Of a stretch of 64,000 bases of DNA, positions 44,912 through 55,000 are shown in pieces; position 1 is the stretch's first letter, and each line of letters begins with the position of its first letter. The notes below the pieces were generated by a model. That model had not been told where the DNA came from and did not search any database. It was given only the letters and a program-made list of their open reading frames with translations. A program made the position numbers and the translations under genes. The stretch is from Lampris incognitus (taxonomy: Eukaryota; Chordata; Actinopteri; Lampriformes; Lampridae): positions 17,427,310-17,491,309 of the forward strand of contig NC_079219.1 in the NCBI RefSeq assembly GCF_029633865.1, written 5' to 3'.

Positions 44912-44978
44912 TGACTGTCTCCCATCCATGTACTAACCAGGCCCTACCCTGCTCAGCTTCCAAGATCTGACAAAGGTC
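44912..44978 (-). rRNA. 5S rRNA-derived fragment (pseudogene or 5S-headed SINE)
   Basis: On the minus strand AAGCTGAGCAGGGTAGGGCC, TGGTTAGTACATGGATGGGA and GAC match the internal promoter half of vertebrate 5S rRNA with a few substitutions. Only about 65 bases remain. It starts right after the foldback end. Confidence 0.8.
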
Positions 44979-45533
44979 CACAAAAGTGACTACTCCGGTA
45001 TGTGTGACAATCATTAGGACTTTATGAATTTACCCTTGTGATGCTTAAGTTAAAGGTTATTGTATTTTAAAACATACCTGTCAAGAACTTTGTGAACAGT
45101 CTTTTGTGTCTTTCCCGCCAATACGGGAAAGTTGCAGCACCTGTTGGAATAAGTCCATGAAAACTTTGACCTAAAAAAATAGTGTGCAAGTGCAGCTTAC
45201 ACTGTGTTATGCTGTTCATTAATTCCAGACTTTTGTAAAACTTACCAGGGTATTGAAAGCTTTGGCATCAGACAGGCGTTGTTCCTCTCTCTTGAAGGCT
45301 TCCATGTCCTCCATCCTCTCCACACGACTGGCTGAAGAGACCGGTTCAGCTCTTCCGATGAGTCCCACCTCATTGCGAATGTCTATCAACATGTTTAGCA
45401 CTTTCTTCTGGTACACTGAAAGAAAGAAAAGTAACACCCTCAAAGCTTTTGTTGAAAACAAGGATGGGTCTGCCGTACTTCCTAGAAGTATAATCCCGTG
45501 AAGCACGGTTTTATTGCTTAAGTAATTGAAATA

Positions 45534-45763
45534 CCGGCTCAGTGGCCTAGTGGTTAGAGTGTCTGCCCCGAGTCCGGGGAGGCTGTGAGTTTAATTCCCG
45601 GCCGAGTCATACCAAATACTACTTAAAAATAGTACCCATAGCCTCCCTGCCTGACACTCAGCATCAAGGGTTGGTTTGGGGGTAAGTCCTTACGACATAC
45701 AGGAGATATGCTCCTGCCCTATGAGCCTAACGGCTTAAGAACCATTGGTTCAAGGCTACTTAC
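45534..45763 (+). mobile_element. tRNA-derived SINE of a further family, with target duplication
   Basis: Head CTCAGTGGCCTAGTGGTTAG, B box GTGAGTTTAATTCCCGGCC, body with TCAGCATCAAGGGTTGGTTT. Flanks AAGTAATTGAAATA (45520-45533) and AAGTCATTGAAATA (45765-45778). It sits in an intron of the decayed SR/DUF4806-like gene. Confidence 0.8.
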
Positions 45764-47124
45764 TAAGTCATTGAAATAGCTCAGCACTTACCTGCTGGTG
45801 GCAATGGGAATGTCCCTGCTGGCTTCTCAGTCACTGTCTCAACACCTGTAGTAAGAAAAAAAAGTGTTTTAGATTGCATTAAAACTTCCAAAGACACAGA
45901 GGACCATACATTACATGAGAAATAATAAATCTGGTATATTGTAACAAATAGGGATGCACCGATACTAATTGTTGGCGAATTATAAAGACTGATTACTTAG
46001 GCACTCACCATGCCTGTCCCTGGATCGGTCAAGTCTGGACCTAGTCTCTCTTGACCCATGTCTGCGGCGGGATCTGTGATCATATCTCGAGCCACTGCTG
46101 GACCTTTGCCTGTCAAGTCTGGACCTCGTCTCCCTCGACCCATGACTGCGGTGGGACCTGTGATCATGTCTCGAGCCACTGCTGGACCTTTCGCTGTACC
46201 TAGATTCGTGGGTGGACCTGGACCGGTGCCGGTATCCGACACTGGGTTAGAGCCGCCACTGTGTCCAGAACTGATGCTGGCTCTGTCACTGGACCTAGAA
46301 CATAAGTGACCATTTAATTATTGGACATAATACTACAATACCATGTCACACTGAAAAAGACTAACCCCTACTGGTCTTCGATGCTGACAATCACGCCTCC
46401 TCTGATACAAACATAGTTGCCCTGCCCTGCTGACAGGTGCCCTAGGCCTTTCGGAAATCGCTAGGGCAGCGATAAGCCCTAGCCTCGGTACCACGCTCAC
46501 CATTACAGTGTATGGAGAGCATGGAATTTTTGTGTACGAGCCTCTAGACAGCGGATATACAGGTGACGTTATGGCTGTATTCCATGCAAATAGGTCAAAG
46601 CAGTTCCGTAGGCGGGCAGTGGCGCGAAGCTAACTAGCCACTGGCCGATTCAAAAACTCAGAACCTATCAGATCCCTGCCTCCGATTTCCGAAGACTCGC
46701 CATCTTTGCGGAAGACTAGTTGAAAGCGGGAACTGGGCCAGACGTGTCTTTACCCCGTCCACCCGTCACATGACACGTTTGGTACACAGACTAGCCTGGC
46801 CTAAGCCATCCTGAAGGCCATAATCACAAATGTGATTTGGTATGTAGGCCTGAGACCAACCAGTAGAAGTCAGTCGCTACTGATGCTGTGCCCTAACCAT
46901 AGTACACTGTACCTGGAGCGATAGCCATGCCTTGGAGGACCTCCATCCTTTCTGGTTTTCTTGTCGAGCTCCTGAAGAGACAAATGTTTTGAGATTTAAC
47001 TTGGCAAAAGGGTGATTTTTTAATAAAATGTGACAAATACTCACTGGGTGTTGAAGTTTCTCTGCTTTGAGACGTTGCACTTGCATGTGGAAAGCCTGAA
47101 AGCGACAAATAATGTTCTTAGATT

Positions 47125-47512
47125 AAGGTGACCAGATATTCGAATGCTAAAACCGGGACACTTAGTGCACGTCTTATCCTTGCACGCGCATGTGACATCC
47201 TTGTACGCGCACACATTTTTCAGATAGATCACATCAAAACAATGGTAAATGGGCTGCACATCAAGGGGCCTTACATAGTCCTAGCTCCGCGTAGTCTCGT
47301 GCACGAGCATGCGTGAAGTTACAATTGAGCGCACTACACACTAATGGCCCGGGTTTGATCCCCGGACGAGCAAAAACCCAGCGCGTGTTAAAAACCGGGA
47401 CCGTTCGTTGGTGCATCACAAAAACCGGGACAATTCTGTTTTTTACAGATATCTCTCGAGTCGGGACTTGGAGCTTAAAACCGGGACTGTACCGAACCAA
47501 TGGCCACCCTTT
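47125..47512. mobile_element. 388-bp hAT-type MITE with AAAACCGGGAC motifs
   Basis: Ends AAGGTGACCAGA and TGGCCACCCTTT, with the 8-bp duplication CTTAGATT/CCTAGATT (47117-47124, 47513-47520). AAAACCGGGAC occurs four times inside. Confidence 0.82.
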
Positions 47513-47650
47513 CCTAGATTCTAGTTTTTTTTTTAGCTAGCTAACGTTACGTTAATTAGCTACAAGCTGTTGGCTGATTCAGACGCAAATGCTAGCTAGC
47601 GAACGTTAACTAACTAGATCGACCTCGTGATATGGTTGAGACAAAGCTAA

Positions 47651-48611
47651 TGTGGTGGGGAGTGCTTCATGGTAGGTTGAGTGGTTGTGAATGCAGCTCC
47701 AGGCCTGACTCCTCCCTCAGCCAATCTCCTCATCAGGGCCAGGTTATCTAAGCCACCTGTGACCACCTGTGCAATCCTTTTTGTTGCCTTCTCTCTTCCT
47801 CGTTGTGGCAGGTGTCTGGTAGTTGGTGCTGCAGTTCCCGAACTTCTAGCGTGGAACCGCTACTGTTTGCCGCCACTGTTGTGCTGGTTATCAGGAGTGT
47901 TTCCTGGTGTCAGGGTTCCCTGCTGGAGGTGGTTCTGCTGCTGTTTTGCCCTAGTTTCTTTTGATTACTAACTGGGTTGACCCTTCTCTAGTTTGGGTTT
48001 TTGTTGTTGACCTATTTGACTTATTTTGTCAGTTATTCCCCTCAGCGGTCTGAGTGTCATCTTGTGGGAGGCTAGGCACTTGTCGAGGTCCCTGCGCGCG
48101 CGCGCGTGTGTGTGCGTGCGTGAGTAGGAGCACCGGGACATGTGTGGCGAGTTCACCAGTTTGCTGTGCTGCACTGAAGGTGAGTATTGGTAGCACCCCT
48201 GGGCACTCCTTAGTTAGTCTGCCTTCCACAGTTGGCCTCAGCCTAGCTTTCTAGTTTGGTTACCATTATTTCTGTAGGTTGGGCATTTTTTGGTATTTTA
48301 AAGTACTTTTACATTTTCTTAATTGTATTAAAAGATCCTTTTTAAAAATTTGTAATAAAAATTCAATGGCTTCATGTTGGTTTTAATTTTTTTATTTCCT
48401 TAGCAGCTCCAATTCCGGTCCTTTCTTGTTTTGATTAATTAAAGTATTTATATTTTTGAACCACGTCTCTGTCCTTTTTCAGTTGCGAATCTTTTTGCCT
48501 GGCTAAGCTTCAAGTCCTTAATTCTGGTTTTAAAGAGAAATAGTATTTCCTGGGGTGCAATTCCCCAGGTGGCGTTGTCGGCCCTTTTCTTCGTCTTAGC
48601 CCTCCGCCACA
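47651..48611 (+). repeat. 5' LTR of Ty3/gypsy element 1
   Basis: It begins TGTGGTGGGGAGTGC and ends CCTCCGCCACA, giving TG...CA ends with a TGTGG/CCACA inverted repeat. A primer-binding-like TTGGCGTTGTCGGCAGGAT follows directly. No second copy lies in the window. Confidence 0.75.
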
Positions 48612-48783
48612 TTTTGGCGTTGTCGGCAGGATACTGATAAGGCAGAGACGTGTAGTATTTTTTTCTTCCAACCCAGTTAGTTTATTCAGTCACTTGTTTT
48701 GTGTGGGCAAAACAGCAGCGGGTCCTGGACGGATCCGTGAATTGCCGGCCGGTGCTCTGAACTCTTCTGCTCTGTGTCCCACC

Positions 48784-49302
48784 ATGGAGGAGGAACTTGC
48801 CCAGCTAAAAGACTTGGTCACACAGTTGCAAGCTGAGAATCGAAGGATGCGGCAGGAACGGGAAGCCAACCAGCCTGGGTCCACCACCACATCAAGTGCT
48901 TCAGCCTCTGGGCAGTCTTCAGTCCAGGTCCCAGTAGCAGAGAGGTTGATTTATCTTCCCAGAGACAGGAAGTGTCCAATGTTCAGGGGTAGGACTGGCC
49001 TGAGCATTGTTGAGTGGATTGAAGAGGTCCAGGCTTGTATACGGGCTCGACACTTATCCTCATCTGAGCAAGCACTTTTCATGTATGATCATTTAGAAGG
49101 AGAGGCAAGGGATGAGATTAAGTACTGGTCACAGGAGGAAAGGGAAGATCCAGCTAAAATGTTGGCTATATTACAAGAACTGTATGGGTGTAGTAAATCA
49201 TATGTGTCCTCGCAGGAAGACTTCTTTTCCAGAAAGCAGCAGGAGGGGGAAACGCTGCAAGAATTTTCTCATGTTTTAATGGGTCTAATGGATAAAGAGT
49301 AA
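48784..49302 (+). CDS. Gag-like ORF of Ty3/gypsy element 1 (truncated by frameshift)
   Basis: Structural protein of a retrotransposon. From the ATG at 48784 it opens with a Leu-rich coiled coil (MEEELAQLKDLVTQLQAENR), a Ser/Thr linker, then a capsid-like region (GLSIVEWIEEVQACIRARHL, MYDHLEGEARDEIKYWS, EFSHVLMGLMDKE). Just after this the reading frame stops, although sequence downstream (49310-49520) still encodes a CCHC knuckle (CWRCQQRGHLPREC) in another frame. An upstream in-frame ATG at 48694 also exists, but 48784 fits the start of the coiled coil. 173 residues, shorter than intact Gag proteins of this type. Confidence 0.75.
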   Translation: MEEELAQLKDLVTQLQAENRRMRQEREANQPGSTTTSSASASGQSSVQVPVAERLIYLPRDRKCPMFRGRTGLSIVEWIEEVQACIRARHLSSSEQALFMYDHLEGEARDEIKYWSQEEREDPAKMLAILQELYGCSKSYVSSQEDFFSRKQQEGETLQEFSHVLMGLMDKE

Positions 49303-51238
49303 TACCTTAGTCAGTTCTGAGCTAAATGAACTGAAGGAAATTCTCAGAAATCAGCAAGAGCAGTTGAACCAGCTTACCAGAAGTCTTTCAGCCCTTAATA
49401 ATGCCCCCAAAACTCAGTTGAATCATTTCAAGAGAACTGCCATTTGCTGGAGGTGCCAACAGCGTGGTCACTTACCCAGGGAGTGTCGTAGTGAGTATGT
49501 AGCTGCGCAGCCTCTGTAGCAGCGCACTCCAGCTCTGATAGGGACTGTCCTTTAAACCAGGGAAACTTTCACCCCCTGAACTGTTGAGCCAAAGTTCAGA
49601 TGGGGGTGCCTCCGGCTCAAAGTCCGTAGCAGATGGTTCAGAAAATTTGGTGTCAGCTTGCCCAACTATGAACATACTAATGGGTGGGGTTTCAGTTCCA
49701 TGTCTGGTTGACACGGGGGTCAATGGTATCAACTGTGACTGAGAGTTTCTTTGTACAGCATTTTGAACTTTGGGGCCCAGAAAACTCTATTCTTGCAACT
49801 GGTTAAAGCTGAATGCTGCTAATGGGCTAGCAATCCCATATGTACGCTCCTTTTAGTTGGATGTACAGCTATGTGGTAAAGTGATTGCCAACTGGGGAGT
49901 GTTGGTGGTTAAGGATCCCCCACACAGTGTACCTTCAGTACCGGGTGTGTTGGGGATGAACATTATTAAGGAATGTTACAAGGAGTTGTTGTACAGCATG
50001 GCCCTGCCCTCTTTAACTTACCCTCTGTGTTGCAGGCTCCCACCACAATTCAGCAGGCCCTCCAGCAATGTCACCAGGCCCAGGCGAATGTTCCCCCTGA
50101 TCGCTCAGGTTGTGTAAAAGTGAGAGGACGGAGGGTGTGTAGAGTCCCAGGGGGTACTATGAAGATTGTGGCAGCTACCTGCTCCCAACATTACCTATCA
50201 GATGATGCTTTATTTGAGCCCCTTAGTCAAGGTTTATCTGCAGAGTTGTTGGCATCTCCAGCACTGGTCAGCGTGACTAGGGGTACTGTTTACATTCCCA
50301 TTGTCAATGTAGGGACCCAGGATATTTTGCTGTACCCACGCACTGTGCTAGGTACACTGACTCATGCTCACCTGGTGAGCTTACCTACAGGTCTTGAGGA
50401 AGAGGTAGTAGTAGCCACAGTTTCCGCTCAGACTGTTTTCAGTGCAGGGAAAGATTGCTGCAGTTGCCTTAACAGCTCTCACAGAGCTGGAGCAGTGTCA
50501 GGTCCTTGCTGCAAAAGTATAGTGGTGTCTTTTCTGCTCATGATGGAGACATAGGCTGCACTAATCTCATTTCTCACGATATTCCTCTAGTAGATGAGGT
50601 ACCTGTACGTCAGAGATATAGGCGGATCCCTCCTTCAGAGTATGAGGCAGCCTAGGCCCACATCCATCAGCTGCTTAAGGCACAGATTATCAGAGAAAGT
50701 AGTAGCCCCTTTGCCTCTCCCATTGTGCTGGTAAAGAAAAAAGACGGTAGCCTTCGTTTGTGTGTCGACTACCGGCTCTTGAACAGCAAGACCCGCAAGG
50801 ATGCCTTTACCTTGCCCCATATTGAAGAGTCCCTCGATGCCCTATCAGGGACCCGCTGGTTCTCCACCCTGGACCTTGCTGCAGGCTATAACCAGTTACA
50901 GAAAAAGACAAGATAAAGACTGCATTTTGCACTCCGTTTGGGCTGTTTGAGTGGAATCGTATGCCCTTTGGGTTGTGCAACGCCCCAAGTACTTTCCAGA
51001 GACTAATGGAGAGGATTTTTGGAGACCAGCACTGTCAGTCATAGTTACTGTACTTGGATGATGTGGTTGTCTTCTCTTCCTCTGTAGCAGAACACGTGGA
51101 GCGTTTGGATGCTGTGCTGGGTCGCTTTCAGCGAGAAGGTCTCAAAGCTAAGCTGGAGAAATGCTCCTTCTTCAAGCAAGAGGTAGGCTATTTGGGCCAT
51201 GTTATATCAAGGGATGGTGTGTCCACAGATTCCACAGA
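49303..51238 (+). pseudogene. Protease and reverse transcriptase remnants of Ty3/gypsy element 1, 3'-truncated
   Basis: In order: zinc knuckle at about 49445-49490, a protease-like CLVDTG near 49705, spacer similar to gypsy protease-RT linkers (to 50550), then RT pieces. 50725-50916 carries LVKKKDGSLRLCVDYRLLNS and [12 protein letters not shown], and 51054-51238 carries the catalytic LDD box and the SFFKQEVGYLGHVISRDG motif. Several stops and frame changes lie between. RNase H, integrase and a 3' LTR are absent; the sequence leaves the element at about 51238. Confidence 0.82.
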
Positions 51239-51815
51239 CGCGTGTTTGGCGAACTCGTGATGTCCCCCCACACACACACCGAATTATTCTCAGGGACGTA
51301 CATAAACTTTACATTCCTCTGTTTTGTTTTTTTAATCAAATATTTGCCTACTCGCTCACACAAATAAGCTGGCGAATTAACGTTAGCTAGCTATCTTATG
51401 TTAGCCCTTGCAAATCCTGAACAGACTTGACCAACAAAAACGTTTCCATTTGGCTAGCATCAGCTATTCACATGAAGTTTCTCAAAATCACTTTATAACA
51501 TCATACGGTACAAACAAGCAATTGGCTTATTTAAGGGAGCCTACCATGCGAATCGGGATTAAAGTAAAAAAAAAATACTCATGGCTTGCCTCGCCTTGCC
51601 TTACTTGGTTCCTGAGGTTTGTGACGTATGAAAGCCTGCCTGTCTGAATCCGATGTTTTTTGGGGGGCTGTCCTCGGTACGCTGCCGTTTCAAAGCAGAT
51701 ATGCTCAGCCATGGCGCTGACTGCGTATTTTGCCCCCGATATGTCTTGTGACATTACCCCAACACCACATGTACATGTTAATGAGGTTAAAAACTTGATT
51801 TTCATCGGAGGGGGT
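51239..51815. other. Unique-looking sequence between the two Ty3 elements
   Basis: No gene. TTAATGAGGTTAAA (51778-51791) is mirrored by TTTAACCTCATTAA just past the right LTR (56296-56309), so element 2 entered a small hairpin. Confidence 0.5.
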
Positions 51816-52015
51816 TATTGTATTTAGAAATCACGTCAGGACACAGCGCTGTCGCTCGACACAACCTCTCCGTGGCATTCTTTATTTAGACTGACACAGC
51901 ATCAAAGGCAGACCCGATCAAACATCCCAGAGCCCGCAGGCATCACCAATCGATCCCAGCACAATAGAACAGCACCAAATCAAATGCAGCACTGTCGATG
52001 TGTGCATACATAACA
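51816..52015 (-). repeat. 3' LTR of Ty3/gypsy element 2
   Basis: 200 bp. On the minus strand it starts TGTTATGTATGCACACATCG and ends AAATACAATA. It contains AATAAAG as a likely polyadenylation signal (TTTATT on the plus strand near 51883). Confidence 0.94.
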
Positions 52016-52033
52016 TCCCCCCCCCCCCCCGGC
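52016..52033 (-). promoter_or_regulatory. Polypurine tract of Ty3/gypsy element 2
   Basis: Minus strand GCC followed by 14 G and one A directly before the 3' LTR. Plus-strand primer role inferred from position. Confidence 0.7.
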
Positions 52034-52039
52034 AGGATT

Positions 52040-55000
52040 TCAAACATGAAAGGTTGACACAAAGTCCTCTAGGTGGCCAGGGCGTAAACGTGTGCGAACA
52101 GGTCGCGGGGCGGCCTGAGGCTGGGCAGGCCGAGGTGGGGAGGGAGATGGCAGGGGAAGCTGAGGCCCAGAAATGTCTGGGGCCCGTGTAGGAGCTGCAT
52201 GAAGCCCCGGGGCGTCTCGCCATGCTGAGGGAATGGCTATGGTTGTGTCACCAGCTGTGTGTGGCGGAGCTGACACCTTCCGTAGACGACTGGAGTGCCA
52301 CCGAGTGCCATCGCTGAGGAGGTAAGTGGCTGGGCCCAGCTGACGGGTGACTTGGAGAGGAGAGGACCAGTATGAAGCCATTTTATTGTCCCTGTGGGGC
52401 CTGCGGACCCTGACCCAGTCTGACACATTGATGTCTGGCACCCTGGTTCGTTTTGACTGGTCAAACCGTTGCTTCATCCGCGTCTGCTGACGAGTGACTG
52501 AGGCTCTGACCCCAGAGGGAGGTGCCTGAGGTGTGGAGGGGCGGAGCCTGTCAAGGGGCATGCACAGTTCCCGGCCTAGCATGAGAGAGGCTGGGGAGAC
52601 GCCTGTGGTCGAGTGCTGTGTGGCCCGATAGTGCAGCAGAGTGTGACGGATGGCCTGCGTGAAAGAGCACCCTTGGGCCATGTGTGCTCTGAGGCCGTTC
52701 TTCAGTGACTGGTGAAAACGTTCAACGCCGCCATTGGCCTGGGGGTGGTAGTACGCAGTGCGTATATGACGGATGCCCTTGCTTTCGAGATAAGCAGTGA
52801 ACTCAGCAGAAACCAGCTGAGGGCCGTTGTCAGTGGTGATGGCCTTTGGGAGGCCCCAGCGAGAGAAAAGAGAGTCCAGGAAGTCGATGATGATCTGTGA
52901 GGTCACAGTGCCGGAAGTGGTGAGTTCAGGCCATTTTGAGTGTAGATCGTAGGCGACCACCATGAAGCGTTGGTGGTGGGGAACTCCATGGATCTCACCA
53001 CAAATGTCCAACTGCAGGTGTTCCCAGGGCTGAGAGGGCCAGGCGAGAGGTTGCAGGGGTGGGGGAGCCTGGTGGCCAGTCTTGCCACTCACAAGGCAGG
53101 CAGAACAGTCCTTCACCAGAGCCTCAATATCTCTGTCTATCCCCGGCCACCACACCAGGTCTCGGCAGCGCTGTTTCAGTTTCACAATGCCCAGGTGGCC
53201 TTCATGCGCCGTATTCAAAACACGTGCACGGAGAGCAGCTGGGACCACTGTGCAAAACCCACGTGCCACGCAGGTGTCGTTCCAGCAGGAGAGCTCCTGT
53301 CTGACTCGGGCGAACGCAGCCAGCTCCTCTGGGACCTTGTGAGGCCAGCCGTTCTGGATGTAGGTGCGGAGCTGGGAGAGGACAGGGTCCTGTTTGGAGG
53401 CTGCCCTCAGCTCCTGCAGAGAGACAGTGGCCTGGAGGGGAGTGTGTAGCATTTGGACAATGTCCTTTTCCACACAGTCAGTGTCCGTCTGTGGAGCTGG
53501 GGTGGAGACAGAGCGAGAGAGCAGGTCGGCGACAACATTGTCTCTGCCTGGGGTGAACTGCAGGCTGAAGTTGTACTGGCGGAGGCGGTCAGACCAGCGG
53601 TGCAGCCTCAGGGGTTTGTGGCCTGTCCCAGATGTGGACAGCAGCGCTGTCAGGGCCTGGTGATCTGTCCTGAGGGTGAAGGAGCGGCCATAGAGGTAGA
53701 GGTGCCACCTTTCACAAGCCCAGATACAGGCTAACGCCTCACGCTCACCCACGGAGTACCGCTGCTCGGTCAGGTTGAGGGCACGGGAGGCGAAGGCAAT
53801 GGGCTTCTCCACACCGTTCTGGGTTTGAGACAGCACGGCCCCTATCGCTGTGGCTGATGCGTCACAGGTCACAAAGGTGGAGCTGGAGATGTCGAAGTGA
53901 GCCAACACTGGTGGTGAAGTCAGTTGAGTCTTGAGATCACGCACAGCGTCACTGCATGCCTTTGACCACACCCATGGCTCGTCCTTACGCAGCAGCTGGC
54001 ACAGGGGGGCTGTGGTCGCAGAGTACTGGGGAAGAAACCTCAGGTAGTAACTTGTCATACCCAGGAAGGAGGCGACCTGGGCGGCCGAGCTGGGCTCAGG
54101 GATGGCCTGAATGGCGTCCACGTTGGATTGTAGTGGAGTTACACCGCTCGCTGACAGCCGGAACCCCACGAAGTCGATGGCTGGCACAGAGAGGACACAT
54201 TTCTCAGCATTGAGAGTTAGCTTGTGCTTGGACAGGGCTGCGAAGACCATGTTAAGGCGCTTGTCGTGGATTTCACTGGTGGGCCCGTGTACCACTATAT
54301 CGTCCAGATAAATGGCCACGCCCAGTATGCCAGCCAGCACGGAGACCATGATTTTCTGGAAGCAGCTAGGGGCGGAGCGGAGACCGAAAGGCATCCTGGT
54401 GTAGCGAAACACTCCTGCATGTGTCACAAAGGCTGTGAGGTTTCGGCTGCTGGGGTGGAGGGGCACCTGTAAGTACCCCTGTCTGAGGTCGAGCTTGGAG
54501 AACACCTCAGAGCCATAGAACTGAGCAGTGAGTTCTTCTGAGGTGGGCAGTGGATACTTATCAGGGACCACTGCCTTATTTACTGCACGTAGATCGACGC
54601 AGACACGCAGGCCCCCCGACTTCTTCTTAGCCACCACGAGGTTTGAGACCCAAGGTGACGCGTCCACCGGTTCAATGATGCCAGCTTCCAGCAGTTGTTG
54701 CAGCTCGGCGGAGACCCCATCACGGAGAGCCAACGGGATGCGGCGCAGTGGTTGGATGACAGATTTCACAGCAGGGTTGAGGAGAGGTTGATGGGTGAAG
54801 GCGGAGAGGCAGCCCAGCCCCATAAACAGCGATGGCCACTTCTGCTGCCAAGGTGTGGCGACAGTCAGGATTGCTGCCCCCCTTGTGTCTAAGAGGGAGA
54901 ACCCCAGAGCAGAGAACAGGTCCAGGCCCATCAGGTTGGCCCCACGGCGTGCCACATGAAAAACTGCATTGGGCACCAGCTTGGTTCCATAGCGGACAGT

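Larger units (their letters stand above)
44225..47095 (-). pseudogene. Decayed multi-exon gene: SR-rich protein with a DUF4806-like domain
   Basis: Exons with conserved splice sites run right to left: 47045-47095 (AFHMQVQRLKAEKLQHP, coiled coil), 46913-46971 (ELDKKTRKDGGPPRHGYRS), 46009-46294 (Arg/Ser-rich, e.g. HDHRSHRSHGSRETRSRLDR), 45792-45845, 45246-45415 (VYQKKVLNMLIDIRNEVGLI, MEDMEAFKREEQRLSDAKAF), 45078-45170 (LQLSRIGGKDTKDC) and 44225-44346 (AVMKFDPKATEGIIKQHAAD, GRRGGGGHTPGTR, stop). Phases agree through 45246. The GGKDxKDC pattern is what I know as DUF4806. Breaks: the Arg/Ser frame of the 46009 exon does not match the frame entering it, two bases appear lost after KDC, and an exon seems missing before 44346, where a foldback and a 5S fragment lie. 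It could be a host gene relic or a transposon passenger. The first exon and promoter were not found. Confidence 0.55.

Noticed and set aside
46058-46309. Plus-strand ORF in the SR-rich exon
   Set aside because: Antisense of the Arg/Ser repeat; splice sites and motifs support the minus strand.
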